In this document: in pieces, positions 46,112 through 54,838 of the stretch
Layout of the letters: each line of letters opens with the position of its first letter
Numbering within the stretch: position 1 is the first letter of the stretch
Source: Prauserella flavalba
GTDB lineage: Bacteria > Actinomycetota > Actinomycetes > Mycobacteriales > Pseudonocardiaceae
Direction: 5' to 3'
Length of the DNA: 64,000 nt
Assembly: GCF_003202235.1 (NCBI RefSeq)
Contig: NZ_MASU01000011.1
Span: forward strand, 124,001-188,000
The notes under the pieces: model-generated
Databases searched by the model: none
The model's input: the letters and a program-made list of their open reading frames with translations, nothing else
What the model was told of the DNA's origin: nothing
Position numbers and translations under genes: made by a program

Positions 46112-46513
46112 TCACACCTCGGGGATGCGGCTGTCCACAGTGGCGATCGGTCGTGCGAGTTCGACCACCTCCTGCAGCCTGGCCATCATCGCGGCGTCCC
46201 CCGACACCTGTGCGTCGGGCACGGGTATCTCGCGACCCTCCCGCTCGGCTCGGGCCGAGCGCATCATCGTGGTCCAGTCGACGCTCACCGTGGCATCCGG
46301 CGTGGTCGCCGGGGGTCCCAGCAGGAACCGTGCTCCCGTTGCGGAGATCTCGAAGGTCCAGTACTCCACGCCGCTCGGCGCCCCGTCGAGGCGGTACGTC
46401 AGCGAGTGCGTACCGCCGAAGGCCGCGGCGGCCTTCTTCACTGCCACCGAGTCGGCGAGCAGTCGATTCATCTGCGCGACGTGGTCGGGGGACATGAATT
46501 CTGGGATCTGCAT
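46112..46513 (-). CDS. SCP-2 sterol-transfer-domain protein
   Basis: A 133-aa protein with the SCP2-fold pattern: an N-terminal helix (SPDHVAQMNRLLADSVAVKKAAAAF), beta strands (SLTYRLDGAPSGVEYWTFEISATGARFLLG), the VDWTTMMRSARAERE helix and a C-terminal GDAAMMARLQEVV amphipathic helix. SCP2 proteins bind lipids or acyl-CoA-like ligands. GGAGGAG lies about 9 bases before the ATG. It sits alone among relics; the flanking DNA is decayed but this frame is intact with good codon bias. Confidence 0.75.
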   Translation of the reverse strand: MQIPEFMSPDHVAQMNRLLADSVAVKKAAAAFGGTHSLTYRLDGAPSGVEYWTFEISATGARFLLGPPATTPDATVSVDWTTMMRSARAEREGREIPVPDAQVSGDAAMMARLQEVVELARPIATVDSRIPEV

Positions 46514-46603
46514 GCTCGCTACTCCTCCTCAGGGCTGGGCGTCGATTATCGCCGCCGCGTCACGCTGAGGGGCCCGCCAGTCGTCGAAACCTCGGGATCA
46601 CTC

Positions 46604-46888
46604 ATGCGACTGTTGTTTCGGGGCACCGTAGCGCTGGGCTGCTACACAGGGTTGGCCACGACCATCGTTCCTCCCGTGCTGAACGGACTGCGGGCCTCGC
46701 ATCCCGAACTGACGGTGGACATCTCGGTTGGCGCCGACGACGACCTGCTGCCCGCACTCGATGCGGGCCGCCTGGATGTTGCCAGCCTGTACGGCAGGTT
46801 CTCTCCGGCCGATCTGCGCCGGGAGGTCGCCCACGAGACCGAGGTGATGGCGCTCCTCCCCGCAGACCACCCGCTGGCGGACGAGTAG
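46604..46888 (+). pseudogene. LysR-type regulator relic (effector domain only)
   Basis: A 94-codon frame matching the start of a LysR effector domain (GTVALGCYTGLATTIVPPVLNGLRASHP, then LDAGRLDVASLYGR and MALLPADHPLADE). The DNA-binding domain is absent upstream, where the SCP2 gene lies on the other strand, and a stop ends it after about one third of a domain. It is a truncated remnant. Confidence 0.65.
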
Positions 46889-47103
46889 TCCGTCGCCTCG
46901 ACCACGCTGACGGCCGAGGAACGCCCGATCGCCACCCGTCCACTGCGCCCTCGTACCGGCGTGACCACCGTCGTCGCGGTGACTCCGCCGCACCTCGTGC
47001 TCAACCCGCGAGCGAGCCCGGGCGGCGGTCGACCACGCCGTGTCCGCCCTGCACCGTCCCGCAACGTGATCGGACACTCCGGAAAGGACTGTCCAGGACG
47101 GAC

Positions 47104-47187
47104 GCTTGCAGGTCGCGTCGCCTCGCCGCCCACACCGAAATGGCGACTCGCCGCGCGCAGCCGAATGTGTGGGTTGTCAACAGCGCC
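47104..47187 (-). pseudogene. PucR-type regulator fragment
   Basis: About 28 codons reading GAVDNPHIRLRAASRHFG then ATRPASV, closely similar to residues 18-47 of the intact PucR at 40988 (AIDDPHIRLLAASRHFG, ATRVSSV). About 22 consecutive bases are shared. It is fused in frame to the S9 propeller relic, so it arose by recombination or deletion. No start codon. Confidence 0.65.
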
Positions 47188-47226
47188 CGTCCTCGGCGAA
47201 CGCGCCGTCGGGCTAGAACCAACTCT

Positions 47227-47610
47227 CCCGTAGGCCGTCTCCGTGGAGAACAGCTCGCGCACCTGGCCGGTGGTGACATCGATGATGCCGGCCACCGAGT
47301 CCAGGTGCCGCTGACCGAGATAGCCGAGCTGCTCGTCGTTTATCCACTGCAGACGGGTGACATCCGTCGCCGTCGTGTCGACCGTGGACTGCGACCCGGT
47401 GCTCAACTCAACGATCGTTACATCGCCTGCGACCAGCCACCGGTCGCTGCTGACCGCGTGCACGACCGAGGCGTGCTTCCGTCGGGGGAGCCTGTGGAGA
47501 GGCCGAGCTGCACGTCGCTGCGCAACAGCGCTCGGCTCTCGCCGGTGGCAGCGTTGATAAGCCAGAGCGCCGCGTCGTACCAGGAGTCCTCACTGCCGTG
47601 CTTGATGTAT
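47227..47610 (-). pseudogene. S9-peptidase/TolB-like beta-propeller relic (frameshifted)
   Basis: Minus-strand frames spell propeller repeats: SWYDAALWLINAATGESRAL (about 47600-47540) in one frame, then after a frameshift DRWLVAGDVTIVELSTGSQS (about 47445-47386) and LQWINDEQLGYLGQRHLDS (about 47350-47290). The hydrolase domain is missing. Two frames show it is inactive. It may be the remnant of a second prolyl-oligopeptidase gene. Confidence 0.6.
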
Positions 47611-47673
47611 GCCTATCAGGATGGCTCAGGACCACCGTCATCGATCCGTTCGCGGGCGTGGCGGGTGCACACG

Positions 47674-49119
47674 TCAGTGCCTTCCGTGCATGGAGGACGG
47701 GCAACCCGGCAAGCGCGCACCATGATGGAGAAATCGTTTGTAGTGAACCTCTTCCTCAAGCGGAGCTGGAAGCTCCGCAGTCAACAGCGGCTGCTCCGGG
47801 AGCGCGTCGAGGTTTACCAGTGCACCATCCTTGATGACGGCGTGGATGCTTTGGTAGCTCTTCGCGCCTTGTAGCGGGTCCTCGTCGAGGACCACCATGT
47901 CAGCGATCTTGCCCGCTTCGAGTGTTCCGAGATCGTCGTCGACCTTATAGGCCTGGGCGACGTTGCGAGTTGCCGCATGCAGCAACTCCAGCGGTGACAT
48001 GCCTTTTTCTTCCATGGCTCTCAGCCAGACGAAATGACCTGTTGCCAGCCGCCCCAGGGCTTCGTCTTCGGGCAAGCCGTTCCAGGTGCCTTTGATCATC
48101 GGCTCCTGCAGGATTTCCGGAGCGAAAATGCCACCGTCGTTGGCGAGGAGGATCTTCGCGCCCGAGTCGATGAGATTACGAGTATTCGTATCCGAGGCCT
48201 TCCACATCGTCCATTCGAGGTCCGAACATGATGCCTTCAGGGTTTCCAGGCCATTATTGGTTAATGGGAAGACGACGGCGCCGCAGTTTTCTCGTGCAAA
48301 TAGTTCGAGGGTCTCGTCCGGGATCTCGGTAGGCCCCGTCATGTTGCAATGCTGTACGAGGTCGCAGCCTGCCTCGATCGACATTCTCAAGCCCTCAACC
48401 GATGAACTGTGCGATTGTGCGGTCAACCCGGCGCGATGGGCTTCTTCGACGATGACGCGCTGTGTGCGCTCCGAAAATTGGATGAAGGCGCCGGCTGCGG
48501 TCGCACCATGTTCGTTCGACGCGTATTTGACGAAATCTATACCGCGCTCAATGTACCGACGCACCTCTTCGCCAACCCCCTCGGGGGTCATCCACATCAA
48601 ATGCCGACCGGTATTTTCGACCCATGTCGCGTTCACTCGGTCGACGAAATGAGAGCTCCCAATCTCGGCTATTCTCCCATCGAAATCCCCGGAGAATGGA
48701 CCGTCGAATCCGATTATGTTGCCAGCGCAGCGAATACGGCTGCCCGCGATCTCACCTCGGTCGATCTTGTCGCGAACTGTCATGAGCGCACGCCGCGGCC
48801 CCCAAGTGTCGAAAACTGTCGTCAATCCGCCTTTCAGGGCAACCTGGGCGGCCTCGACAATCAGATCCTCGTAACGCCCTTCATAGCGAACGAGCGTTTC
48901 GAGGAAGATGTTGATGAGGAGATGCACATTGGCGTTCATCAGCCCGGGAATGATGAACTTCCCGCTGAAATCGATGACTTCGGCGTCCGCCGGTACCGGA
49001 AGCTCGTCTGGTTGGCCGATCGCCACGATACGGCCATTATTTGCCAGGACAGCCCGACCGTCGATTCCCTTGTCGGAAACACCGTCGATGATGGTAGCAC
49101 CGGTAAGCAGGAGTGACAT
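47674..49119 (-). CDS. Amidohydrolase-superfamily protein with altered metal motif
   Basis: A 481-aa amidohydrolase (imidazolonepropionase/prolidase-like). The N-terminal beta-sandwich strand LTGATIIDGVSDKGIDGRAVL and GKFIIPGLMNANVHLLIN lead the barrel; the usual HxH ligands read NVH, so the first His is Asn. Downstream, HRAGLTAQSHSSSVEGL, LVQHCNM and the LANDGG segment (Asp ligand) remain, and the C-terminal LGTLEAGKIADMVVLDEDPL is standard. Codon use is much less GC-rich than neighbours, indicating recent acquisition. The substrate is unknown; a related subfamily with this motif may use one metal. The last about 30 residues lie over a relic. Confidence 0.8.
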   Translation of the reverse strand: MSLLLTGATIIDGVSDKGIDGRAVLANNGRIVAIGQPDELPVPADAEVIDFSGKFIIPGLMNANVHLLINIFLETLVRYEGRYEDLIVEAAQVALKGGLTTVFDTWGPRRALMTVRDKIDRGEIAGSRIRCAGNIIGFDGPFSGDFDGRIAEIGSSHFVDRVNATWVENTGRHLMWMTPEGVGEEVRRYIERGIDFVKYASNEHGATAAGAFIQFSERTQRVIVEEAHRAGLTAQSHSSSVEGLRMSIEAGCDLVQHCNMTGPTEIPDETLELFARENCGAVVFPLTNNGLETLKASCSDLEWTMWKASDTNTRNLIDSGAKILLANDGGIFAPEILQEPMIKGTWNGLPEDEALGRLATGHFVWLRAMEEKGMSPLELLHAATRNVAQAYKVDDDLGTLEAGKIADMVVLDEDPLQGAKSYQSIHAVIKDGALVNLDALPEQPLLTAELPAPLEEEVHYKRFLHHGARLPGCPSSMHGRH

Positions 49120-49733
49120 TGTCTTCCCTCATGGGTCGGCTGGCGGATCGCCTCTAGCTATGAAGGCTCATAGTATGACCGCAAGCCCAGATCGGCTACG
49201 TACAGATGTAGCAGGAACGTGGTGGGACGCTCGACAATTGTCGATGTGGCCGTCAGCGACCGCTGCTCGGCTCGAAACCGAGGGTGTCCGGGAGGGCCGA
49301 ATCGATTCGAGGAAATCGGCGGCCCGAAATGGCGACGGAGCCGAACTGACGCGAGATCAGCGAGATCCTCGATCGCCGACGGTTGTTGGCTGCCGGCTCC
49401 TTGGGCGGCAGGGAACGAACCAGCTCCGCCGGACCGGAGCGGGTGGAAGGGGGCGAGCTCGGGCAGGTCGGCTCCGGTCATGATCTGCCGGGCAGGCCGT
49501 CCGGCGTCAGGGGACGGAAGATCAGGTATCAAGGGTGCTCCTCGGCGCTACGGGTCAACCCCGCTGAAGCGGGGGAAGTGCTTCCGGCCCATATTTGTAC
49601 TCGCGCCGGTAGTCCTCGGCGGATGCGGCGAGCATGAGTGCGTCGACGATCTCGTCGATGTAGGGCCTACCTCGGGGGTGCAGGGGCGTGCCCCCGGGCG
49701 GGGTGTGGGGGTTGCAACCCCACAAGGCACAAA
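49120..49733. other. Decayed intergenic region with peptide-like fragment
   Basis: About 615 bases before the tRNA terminator, with lower GC. A minus-strand stretch (about 49670-49560) reads like genuine protein (start YIDEIVDALMLAASAEDYRR, ending at a stop at 49555) but has no start codon, so it is probably the C-terminal end of a lost gene. A further self-complementary stem TGTGGGG...CCCCACA lies at 49704-49724. A single hairpin-like sequence near 49553-49578 resembles one type I-E CRISPR repeat, but no array is present. Confidence 0.5.
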
Positions 49734-49774
49734 GGAAGAGCCCTGCTTGTGCTTTCCACAAGCAGGGCTCTTCC
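49734..49774 (-). terminator. Terminator of the tRNA-Pro gene
   Basis: Arms 49734-49751 and 49757-49774 are exact 18-base complements with a 5-base loop, 10 bases downstream of the tRNA 3' end on the minus strand, followed by TTTGTG. Position and structure support it as the tRNA terminator. Confidence 0.8.
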
Positions 49775-49784
49775 AGATCTTCCG

Positions 49785-49858
49785 TCGGGGTGGCGGGATT
49801 TGAACCCACGACCTCCTCGACCCGAACGAGGCACGCTACCAAGCTGCGCCACACCCCG
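49785..49858 (-). tRNA. tRNA-Pro (CGG anticodon)
   Basis: A 74-base tRNA on the minus strand. The 7-bp acceptor stem is CGGGGTG/CACCCCG with discriminator A. The D arm contains GGCGCAGCTTGGTAGC, the anticodon stem is CCTCG/CGAGG with loop TTCGGGT (anticodon CGG), and the T arm reads GTGGGTTCAAATCCCGC. CCA is not encoded. The accessory region lies on its 3' side, the common integration side for islands. Confidence 0.96.
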
Positions 49859-49887
49859 ATGTACCGCTCACTGGGTCGGAAGACAGT

Positions 49888-50829
49888 CTAGCGGACGTCG
49901 CTGGCGGCTTTTCGGCGGGCTGCCTTCCTCGCCTTCGCGGGTGCTTCGTCGCGCGGGACCAGTGTCAGCAGGCTCGCCTCCGGCGGGCACGCGAAGCGCA
50001 CCGGAGCGTACGGCGACGTGCCCAGGCCCGCCGAGACGTGCAGCCACATGTCGGCGCCCCAGCGAGACGCGCCGCGGGCGCGGGAGCGGTCGAGGTCGCA
50101 GTTGGTCACCAGCGCGCCGTAGCCGGGGATCCGCAGCTGGCCGCCGTGGGTGTGGCCGGCGAGCACGAGGTCGTAGCCGTCGGACGCGAACGGGTCGAGC
50201 ACGCGCGGCTCGGGTGAGTGCGTGATCCCGAGGCGGAGCACGGCGTCCCGATCAGGCCGCCCAGAAATGTCGACATATCGATCTCGATGGAGGTGTGGGT
50301 CGTCCACACCGGCTGCGAAGATCCGCTGCCCCGCGACCGTGATCGTGCGGCGGACGTGGGTCAGGTCGTGCCAGCCGTGCTCAAGGAACGCCGCGCGCAG
50401 GTCGCGCCACGGCAGGTGCCTGCCGTGAATGCGCTTCTTGCGACCTCTCGGCATCAGGTACCTGGCAGGGTTCTTCGGCTTGGGCGCGTAGTAGTCGTTG
50501 CTGCCGAACACGAACACGCCCGGCCGGTCGAGCAAGGGGCCGAACGCGCGCAGCACCGACGGCACCGCCCGCCGGTGGGCGAGGTTGTCGCCCGTGTTGA
50601 CCACCAGGTCGGGCTCCAGCCGGTCGAGCTCGGCGACCCAGCGCTGCTTGGAGACCTGGCTCGGCAGCATGTGCAGGTCGGAGACGTGCAGGATCTTGAT
50701 CGGCCGGGCTCCGCTGGCCAGTACGGGCAGCTCGGCCGTGCGCAGTGTCCAGTGCCGCCGCTCGATGCCGGCGGCGTAACCGAGGGTTGCGGCCCCGAGC
50801 GCCGCTGTACCCGTCACGAGACGTTTCAT
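49888..50829 (-). CDS. Metallophosphoesterase (YkuE/Rv3683-like)
   Basis: A 313-aa calcineurin-like phosphoesterase with an N-terminal hydrophobic/signal-anchor segment. Metal-binding motifs are in order: DLH in HVSDLHML (about residues 48-55), GDN in VNTGDNLAHR, GSND in FVFGSNDYY, and GHTHGGQL (about 224-231). YkuE-type members act at the cell envelope. The neighbour ponA2 on the same strand supports an envelope role. ATG 50829 has AAGG with a 6-base spacer; an ATG two codons upstream is possible. The tail is Lys/Arg/Ala-rich. Confidence 0.9.
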   Translation of the reverse strand: MKRLVTGTAALGAATLGYAAGIERRHWTLRTAELPVLASGARPIKILHVSDLHMLPSQVSKQRWVAELDRLEPDLVVNTGDNLAHRRAVPSVLRAFGPLLDRPGVFVFGSNDYYAPKPKNPARYLMPRGRKKRIHGRHLPWRDLRAAFLEHGWHDLTHVRRTITVAGQRIFAAGVDDPHLHRDRYVDISGRPDRDAVLRLGITHSPEPRVLDPFASDGYDLVLAGHTHGGQLRIPGYGALVTNCDLDRSRARGASRWGADMWLHVSAGLGTSPYAPVRFACPPEASLLTLVPRDEAPAKARKAARRKAASDVR

Positions 50830-50939
50830 TATCATCCTTGAGCGTGCCTGTGTTACCCAGCGTACACGCGTCATGCCGAAAACGTGTTCATCCGTGGGCA
50901 ACGGTTCAGCCGATCGTCGCCGATGCGCTCAGCCAGGAC

Positions 50940-53099
50940 TCAGTTGACCCGCTCGTACTTCGGGTCGGACCGGGGCAGCGGCGGCGCGGGCTGCCCCTCG
51001 AGGATCTTGCTCACGGCCCCGAACCATGTCCTGGCCGGCGTCTTGCCGCCGAACATGTTGCCGCTGTCGCCGTCGACCGCGACCACGTTGCCGGGCCCAC
51101 CGTCCACCAGTCCGCCGTTGGGCAGGTCGGGCCGGAACACCATCCCGGCGCCCGCGATCTGCGGCGTCGCGCCGATGAAGGCGGCGGAGCCGTTGTTCTG
51201 GGTGGTGCCGGTCTTGCCGATCATCGGCCGGTTCCAGCCGACGCCCTGTGCGGCGGCCGCCGCGGTTCCGCCGGGGAGGTCGTCCTTGCTCAGCCCCACC
51301 ACCATCGTGTTGGCGAGCCCCTCCGGCACGGCCTGCTCACAGGGCTCCTCCTTGATCGGCACCGGCTTGCCGCTGCGGTCGGTGATCTCGCCGATCGGCG
51401 TCGGCGGGCACCACACACCGCCGCTCATCAACGTCGCCGCGACGTTGGCCAGTTCCAGACCACTCGTCGGGCTCACGCCGAGCGTGAACGAACCCTTGCC
51501 AGGCGACCGCTCGCTCGGCCCGAAGAACTGGGTCTGGCTGAGCCTGACCTCCTGGCTCTCCGCGTTCGGGTCCGGCGGGCCGCCGGTCGCCGCGTTCGAC
51601 GCCATCGTCTTGCGCAGCCCCAGCTTGCTGGCCATCTCCACGATCGGACCCATGCCGGTCTGTTCCTCGAGGATCACGAAGGCCGTGTTCGGGGAGGTCT
51701 GCAACGCCGTCTGCAGCGACATGCTGCCGCTGTAGCCCTCGCTCGCGTTCACCACGCAGTACCCGCGCGTGTAGGGAGCGATGTAGGGACACGGCGGAGG
51801 GCTGCCGCTGAAGATCTGCGACACGTGCGACGGTGGTGACTGGACGGTGTCGTAGATGCCGACCACTCCGCGTTCCACGGCGGCGGAGGCGGTGAACATC
51901 TTGTAGCTCGACCCCGCGCCGGTCACGTTCGAGATCGCCGAGGGCAGCGCGAACTCCGTCTGCCCCGCCTCCGCGTCGGGCCCGTAGTCGCGGTTGGCCG
52001 CCAGCGCCACCACCTCGTGCCGGTCCTTGCCCGGTTTCACCAGCGACAGCGTGTTGGCGACGTTCTCCTCCATCTTGTCCACCTGCTCCTCGGCCGACTG
52101 CTTGGCGAGGTGGTTGGACCGCGGGTCCATCGTGGTGCGGATGGTGTAGCCGCCCGTGTAGAGCTTTTCCTTGCTCATCCCGTGTTCGAGCAGGTAGTCC
52201 TCGACGTACTGGCAGAAGAAGCCGTGCTCGGGGCCCGCGCCCACGCAGTTGGCGGCCGGCTTGTTCGGCCCGTCGGGGACCACGCCCAACGGCTCGGCCT
52301 TGATGCGCTCGGCGTCCTGCCGCGAGAGCTTGAGGTTCTCCACCATCTTGTCGAGCACGAAGTTGCGCCGCTCCGTCGCGCGCTCCGGGTTGTTCCACGG
52401 GTCGTAGGCGGGCGGGTTGTTGGCCATGCCAGCGAGCAGGGCGCCCTGCGCGACCGTGAGCTTGTCCGGCGTGGTGTTGAAGTACGCGCGCGCCGCGCCG
52501 CCGACCCCGTAGATCTCGCGCGAGAACTCCACGACGTTGAGGTAGCCGGCGAGGATCTGCTCCTTGCTCATCTTCGTCTCGAGCTGGATCGCGATCCTGG
52601 CCTCGTTGAGCTTGCGGGCGATGGTGACCTCCTGCGCCCGCTGCTGGCCGAGCTTGTCGTTCCGGTAGACGACGTTGATGAGGTAGTTCTTCACGTACTG
52701 CTGCGTGAGGGTGGACGCGCCCTGGGTGTCGCCGCCCGAGGTGTTGCTGATCGCCGCGCGGATGGTGCCCTTCCAGTCGACGCCGTGGTGCTCGTAGAAG
52801 CGGCGGTCCTCCACCGAGATCAGCGCCCATTTCATGGCGTCCGAGATCTGGTCGGGGGCGGTGGGAATGCGGTACTGGTCGTACAGCGTCGCGATGGGTT
52901 GGCCTTCCCGGTCGGTAATGGTGCTGACCAGCGGCGGCGGCTCGTCGGCGAGTCCCGAGGACATCGCCTCGACGGTGTCGCTGGCCTGGTTGGACAGCAC
53001 TCCGAGGCCCCCGACGACCGGGAAGAGGATCCCCGCGACCAGCACCCCCGCGAGTAGGCAGAGGCCGAGCATCTTCAGCAGACCGTCCCTCATGCGCAC
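50940..53099 (-). CDS. ponA2: Class A penicillin-binding protein (PonA2 type)
   Basis: A 719-aa bifunctional peptidoglycan synthase. After a membrane anchor (about residues 8-35), the GT51 domain shows EDRRFYEHHGVD (catalytic Glu), TLTQQYVKN and the KMSKEQILAGYLN segment. The transpeptidase domain has an SxxK-type GSSYKMF (usually PGSTFK), SPN (TSPNTAF) and KTGTT. The C-terminus ends at KYERVN, so the PASTA domain of mycobacterial PonA2 is absent. GTG 53099 lies 7 bases after TACCCT (minus strand), implying a leaderless mRNA; ATG 53093 is close. Order with whiB4, the ArsA pair and the phosphoesterase matches Rv3679-Rv3683. Confidence 0.92.
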   Translation of the reverse strand: MRMRDGLLKMLGLCLLAGVLVAGILFPVVGGLGVLSNQASDTVEAMSSGLADEPPPLVSTITDREGQPIATLYDQYRIPTAPDQISDAMKWALISVEDRRFYEHHGVDWKGTIRAAISNTSGGDTQGASTLTQQYVKNYLINVVYRNDKLGQQRAQEVTIARKLNEARIAIQLETKMSKEQILAGYLNVVEFSREIYGVGGAARAYFNTTPDKLTVAQGALLAGMANNPPAYDPWNNPERATERRNFVLDKMVENLKLSRQDAERIKAEPLGVVPDGPNKPAANCVGAGPEHGFFCQYVEDYLLEHGMSKEKLYTGGYTIRTTMDPRSNHLAKQSAEEQVDKMEENVANTLSLVKPGKDRHEVVALAANRDYGPDAEAGQTEFALPSAISNVTGAGSSYKMFTASAAVERGVVGIYDTVQSPPSHVSQIFSGSPPPCPYIAPYTRGYCVVNASEGYSGSMSLQTALQTSPNTAFVILEEQTGMGPIVEMASKLGLRKTMASNAATGGPPDPNAESQEVRLSQTQFFGPSERSPGKGSFTLGVSPTSGLELANVAATLMSGGVWCPPTPIGEITDRSGKPVPIKEEPCEQAVPEGLANTMVVGLSKDDLPGGTAAAAAQGVGWNRPMIGKTGTTQNNGSAAFIGATPQIAGAGMVFRPDLPNGGLVDGGPGNVVAVDGDSGNMFGGKTPARTWFGAVSKILEGQPAPPLPRSDPKYERVN

Positions 53100-53389
53100 C
53101 CATATCAGGGTAGCCACGAGTGGCCTATCTCACCTGATTCGTTCACTGGTCCGAGCGGGTTGCGTTTCGCGGATACCGCATTGACAGGAATGTGACATCT
53201 GGTAACAAAACGCGGTTCGGGGGTTGGCGGACGGAACCAAGGCCCCCTACAGTCCGTCAACATCTCACGAATACGGCGCCTGGGGAGGCGCTACTGGAGG
53301 GACGTGAGCACAGGAGACCTGCTCGCGGGGGGCGAGGTCGAGGAACTTCGCTGCCTGCCTGCGGTCACAACAGGGTAGGAGCTGGGGGT

Positions 53390-53683
53390 ATGGAGACCAA
53401 CCAGTCGGACTGGCGGATCTATGCGTACTGCAGGGACACCGACCCCGACGGCCTGTTCGTCCGGGGCGCGGAGCAGAACCGGGCGAAGCTCGTCTGCATG
53501 GGGTGCCCGGTGCGCACGGAATGCCTGGCCGAGGCGCTGGACAACCGGATCGACTTCGGTGTCTGGGGCGGAATGACCGAACGCGAGCGGCGCGCGCTGC
53601 TGCGCAGGCGGCCCGAGGTGAGCAGCTGGCGTGAGCTGCTGGAGTCCGCGAAGCGCGAGTACGAGCCCGCCGCGGGCGCGTGA
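53390..53683 (+). CDS. whiB4: WhiB-family iron-sulfur regulator (WhiB4-like)
   Basis: A 97-aa WhiB protein: Cys14, Cys36, Cys39 and Cys45 bind a 4Fe-4S cluster, followed by the DFGVWGGMTERERR turn and the basic LLRRRPE DNA-binding tail. WhiB proteins sense oxygen or NO. AGGAG lies 8 bases before the ATG at 53390. Position between ponA2 and the ArsA-like pair is that of mycobacterial whiB4, a regulator of oxidative stress genes. It converges on the ArsA pair, 18 bases apart. Confidence 0.93.
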   Translation: METNQSDWRIYAYCRDTDPDGLFVRGAEQNRAKLVCMGCPVRTECLAEALDNRIDFGVWGGMTERERRALLRRRPEVSSWRELLESAKREYEPAAGA

Positions 53684-53701
53684 CGATCGGCGGGGACCGC
53701 C

Positions 53702-54838
53702 TCAGTTTCCGGCGAGGCGGTCCCCGATGTCCCGTAGCCCGGCGAGGTCGTGCACGTCGCTGGGCAGCGCAGGAACCCGCACGACCGACACCCCGGGGTG
53801 AGCCCGGGTGAAGCGCGCGAGCAGGCGCTTCTCCCGTTCGGCCTGTGCGACACGGTCGGCGTGCAGGCGCAGGACCGCGGTGGCGAGGGGAGCGTTCTTG
53901 CCGCCGCGGTCGAGCGCGTCGGCCGCGGCCAGCGCGTCGACGGCCGAGAGCTCGGCGAGCACCGGATGGGTCCGGTTCGCCACGAGCCCGGCCAGCGGCA
54001 TCGACTCCTCGGACAGCCGCTCCACGAAGTAGCTCGCCTCCCGCAGCGCGTCCGGTTCGGGCGCGGCCACCACCAGGAACGCGGTGCCCTTGGAGCGCAA
54101 CAGCTCCGCCGTCTTGCGGGCCCGCTCGCGGAACCCGCCGAACGTCGTGTCGAACGCCTGCATGAACGCCGACGCGTCGGCGAGCAGCTGCCCGCCGAGG
54201 ATGGTCGACACGGCCTTCGCGAACATCGAGAACCCGGCGCTGACGACCTTGCGCAGGCCCCAGCCGCCCGCCTTGGCCGGACCGGTGAGCAGGCGGATCA
54301 TGCGGCCGTCGAGCGCGGCGGAGAGCCGGGTCGGCGCGTCGAGGAAGTCCAGCGCCGAGCGGCTCGGCGGCGTGTCGACGATGATCAGCTCCCACTCGCC
54401 CGCCGCGGCGAGCTGGCCGAGCTTCTCCATCGCCATGTACTCCTGCGTGCCGGAGAACGATGTGGAGATCGTCTGGTAGAAGCGGTTGGCCAGCAGCTGT
54501 TCGGCGCGCTCCGGCCCGGCGTGACGGCGCACCATGTCATCGAAGGTGCGGCGCATGTCGAGCATCATCGCCCACAGCTCGCCCTTCGGTTCGAAACCGG
54601 CGACCGAGACCTTGCGCGGATGGTTGCCGAGCTCCCGCAGTCCCAGCGCCTGCGCGAGCCTGCGGGCAGGGTCGATCGTCAGCACCACGGTCTGTCTGCC
54701 GCGCTCCGCCGCGCGCAGGGCGAGCGCCGCCGCCGTGGTCGTCTTGCCGACCCCGCCGGAGCCGCAGCACACGATCACGCGCGTCTCGGGGTCGTCGATC
54801 AATGTGTCCACGTCCAGGGTCGAGGTCGGGAAGGTCAT
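53702..54838 (-). CDS. ArsA/Get3-like ATPase (Rv3680-like)
   Basis: A 378-aa ArsA-family ATPase. The deviant Walker A is [14 protein letters not shown] (about residues 27-40). Switch I/II regions include the [16 protein letters not shown] segment and [16 protein letters not shown]. The A-loop and membrane-substrate groove are helical (about 100-270). The ATG overlaps the upstream partner by 4 bases. Its M. tuberculosis counterpart pair has been linked to tolerance of glycerol-derived and nitrosative stress; that function is by family and position only. Confidence 0.9.
   Translation of the reverse strand: MTFPTSTLDVDTLIDDPETRVIVCCGSGGVGKTTTAAALALRAAERGRQTVVLTIDPARRLAQALGLRELGNHPRKVSVAGFEPKGELWAMMLDMRRTFDDMVRRHAGPERAEQLLANRFYQTISTSFSGTQEYMAMEKLGQLAAAGEWELIIVDTPPSRSALDFLDAPTRLSAALDGRMIRLLTGPAKAGGWGLRKVVSAGFSMFAKAVSTILGGQLLADASAFMQAFDTTFGGFRERARKTAELLRSKGTAFLVVAAPEPDALREASYFVERLSEESMPLAGLVANRTHPVLAELSAVDALAAADALDRGGKNAPLATAVLRLHADRVAQAEREKRLLARFTRAHPGVSVVRVPALPSDVHDLAGLRDIGDRLAGN

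Noticed and set aside
45479-46600. Long plus-strand frame covering the IS481 relic and the SCP2 gene antisense
   Set aside because: It crosses unrelated segments, and its parts match different known proteins in other frames or strands.
49553-49578. A sequence resembling one type I-E CRISPR repeat (ACCCCGC...GCGGGG hairpin)
   Set aside because: Only one copy is present, with no second repeat at spacer distance and no cas genes in the window.
49785-49858. Search for an attachment-site copy of the tRNA-Pro 3' end at the left boundary of the accessory region
   Set aside because: By eye I found only short GGGGTGG matches near 37.5 kb, too short to count.
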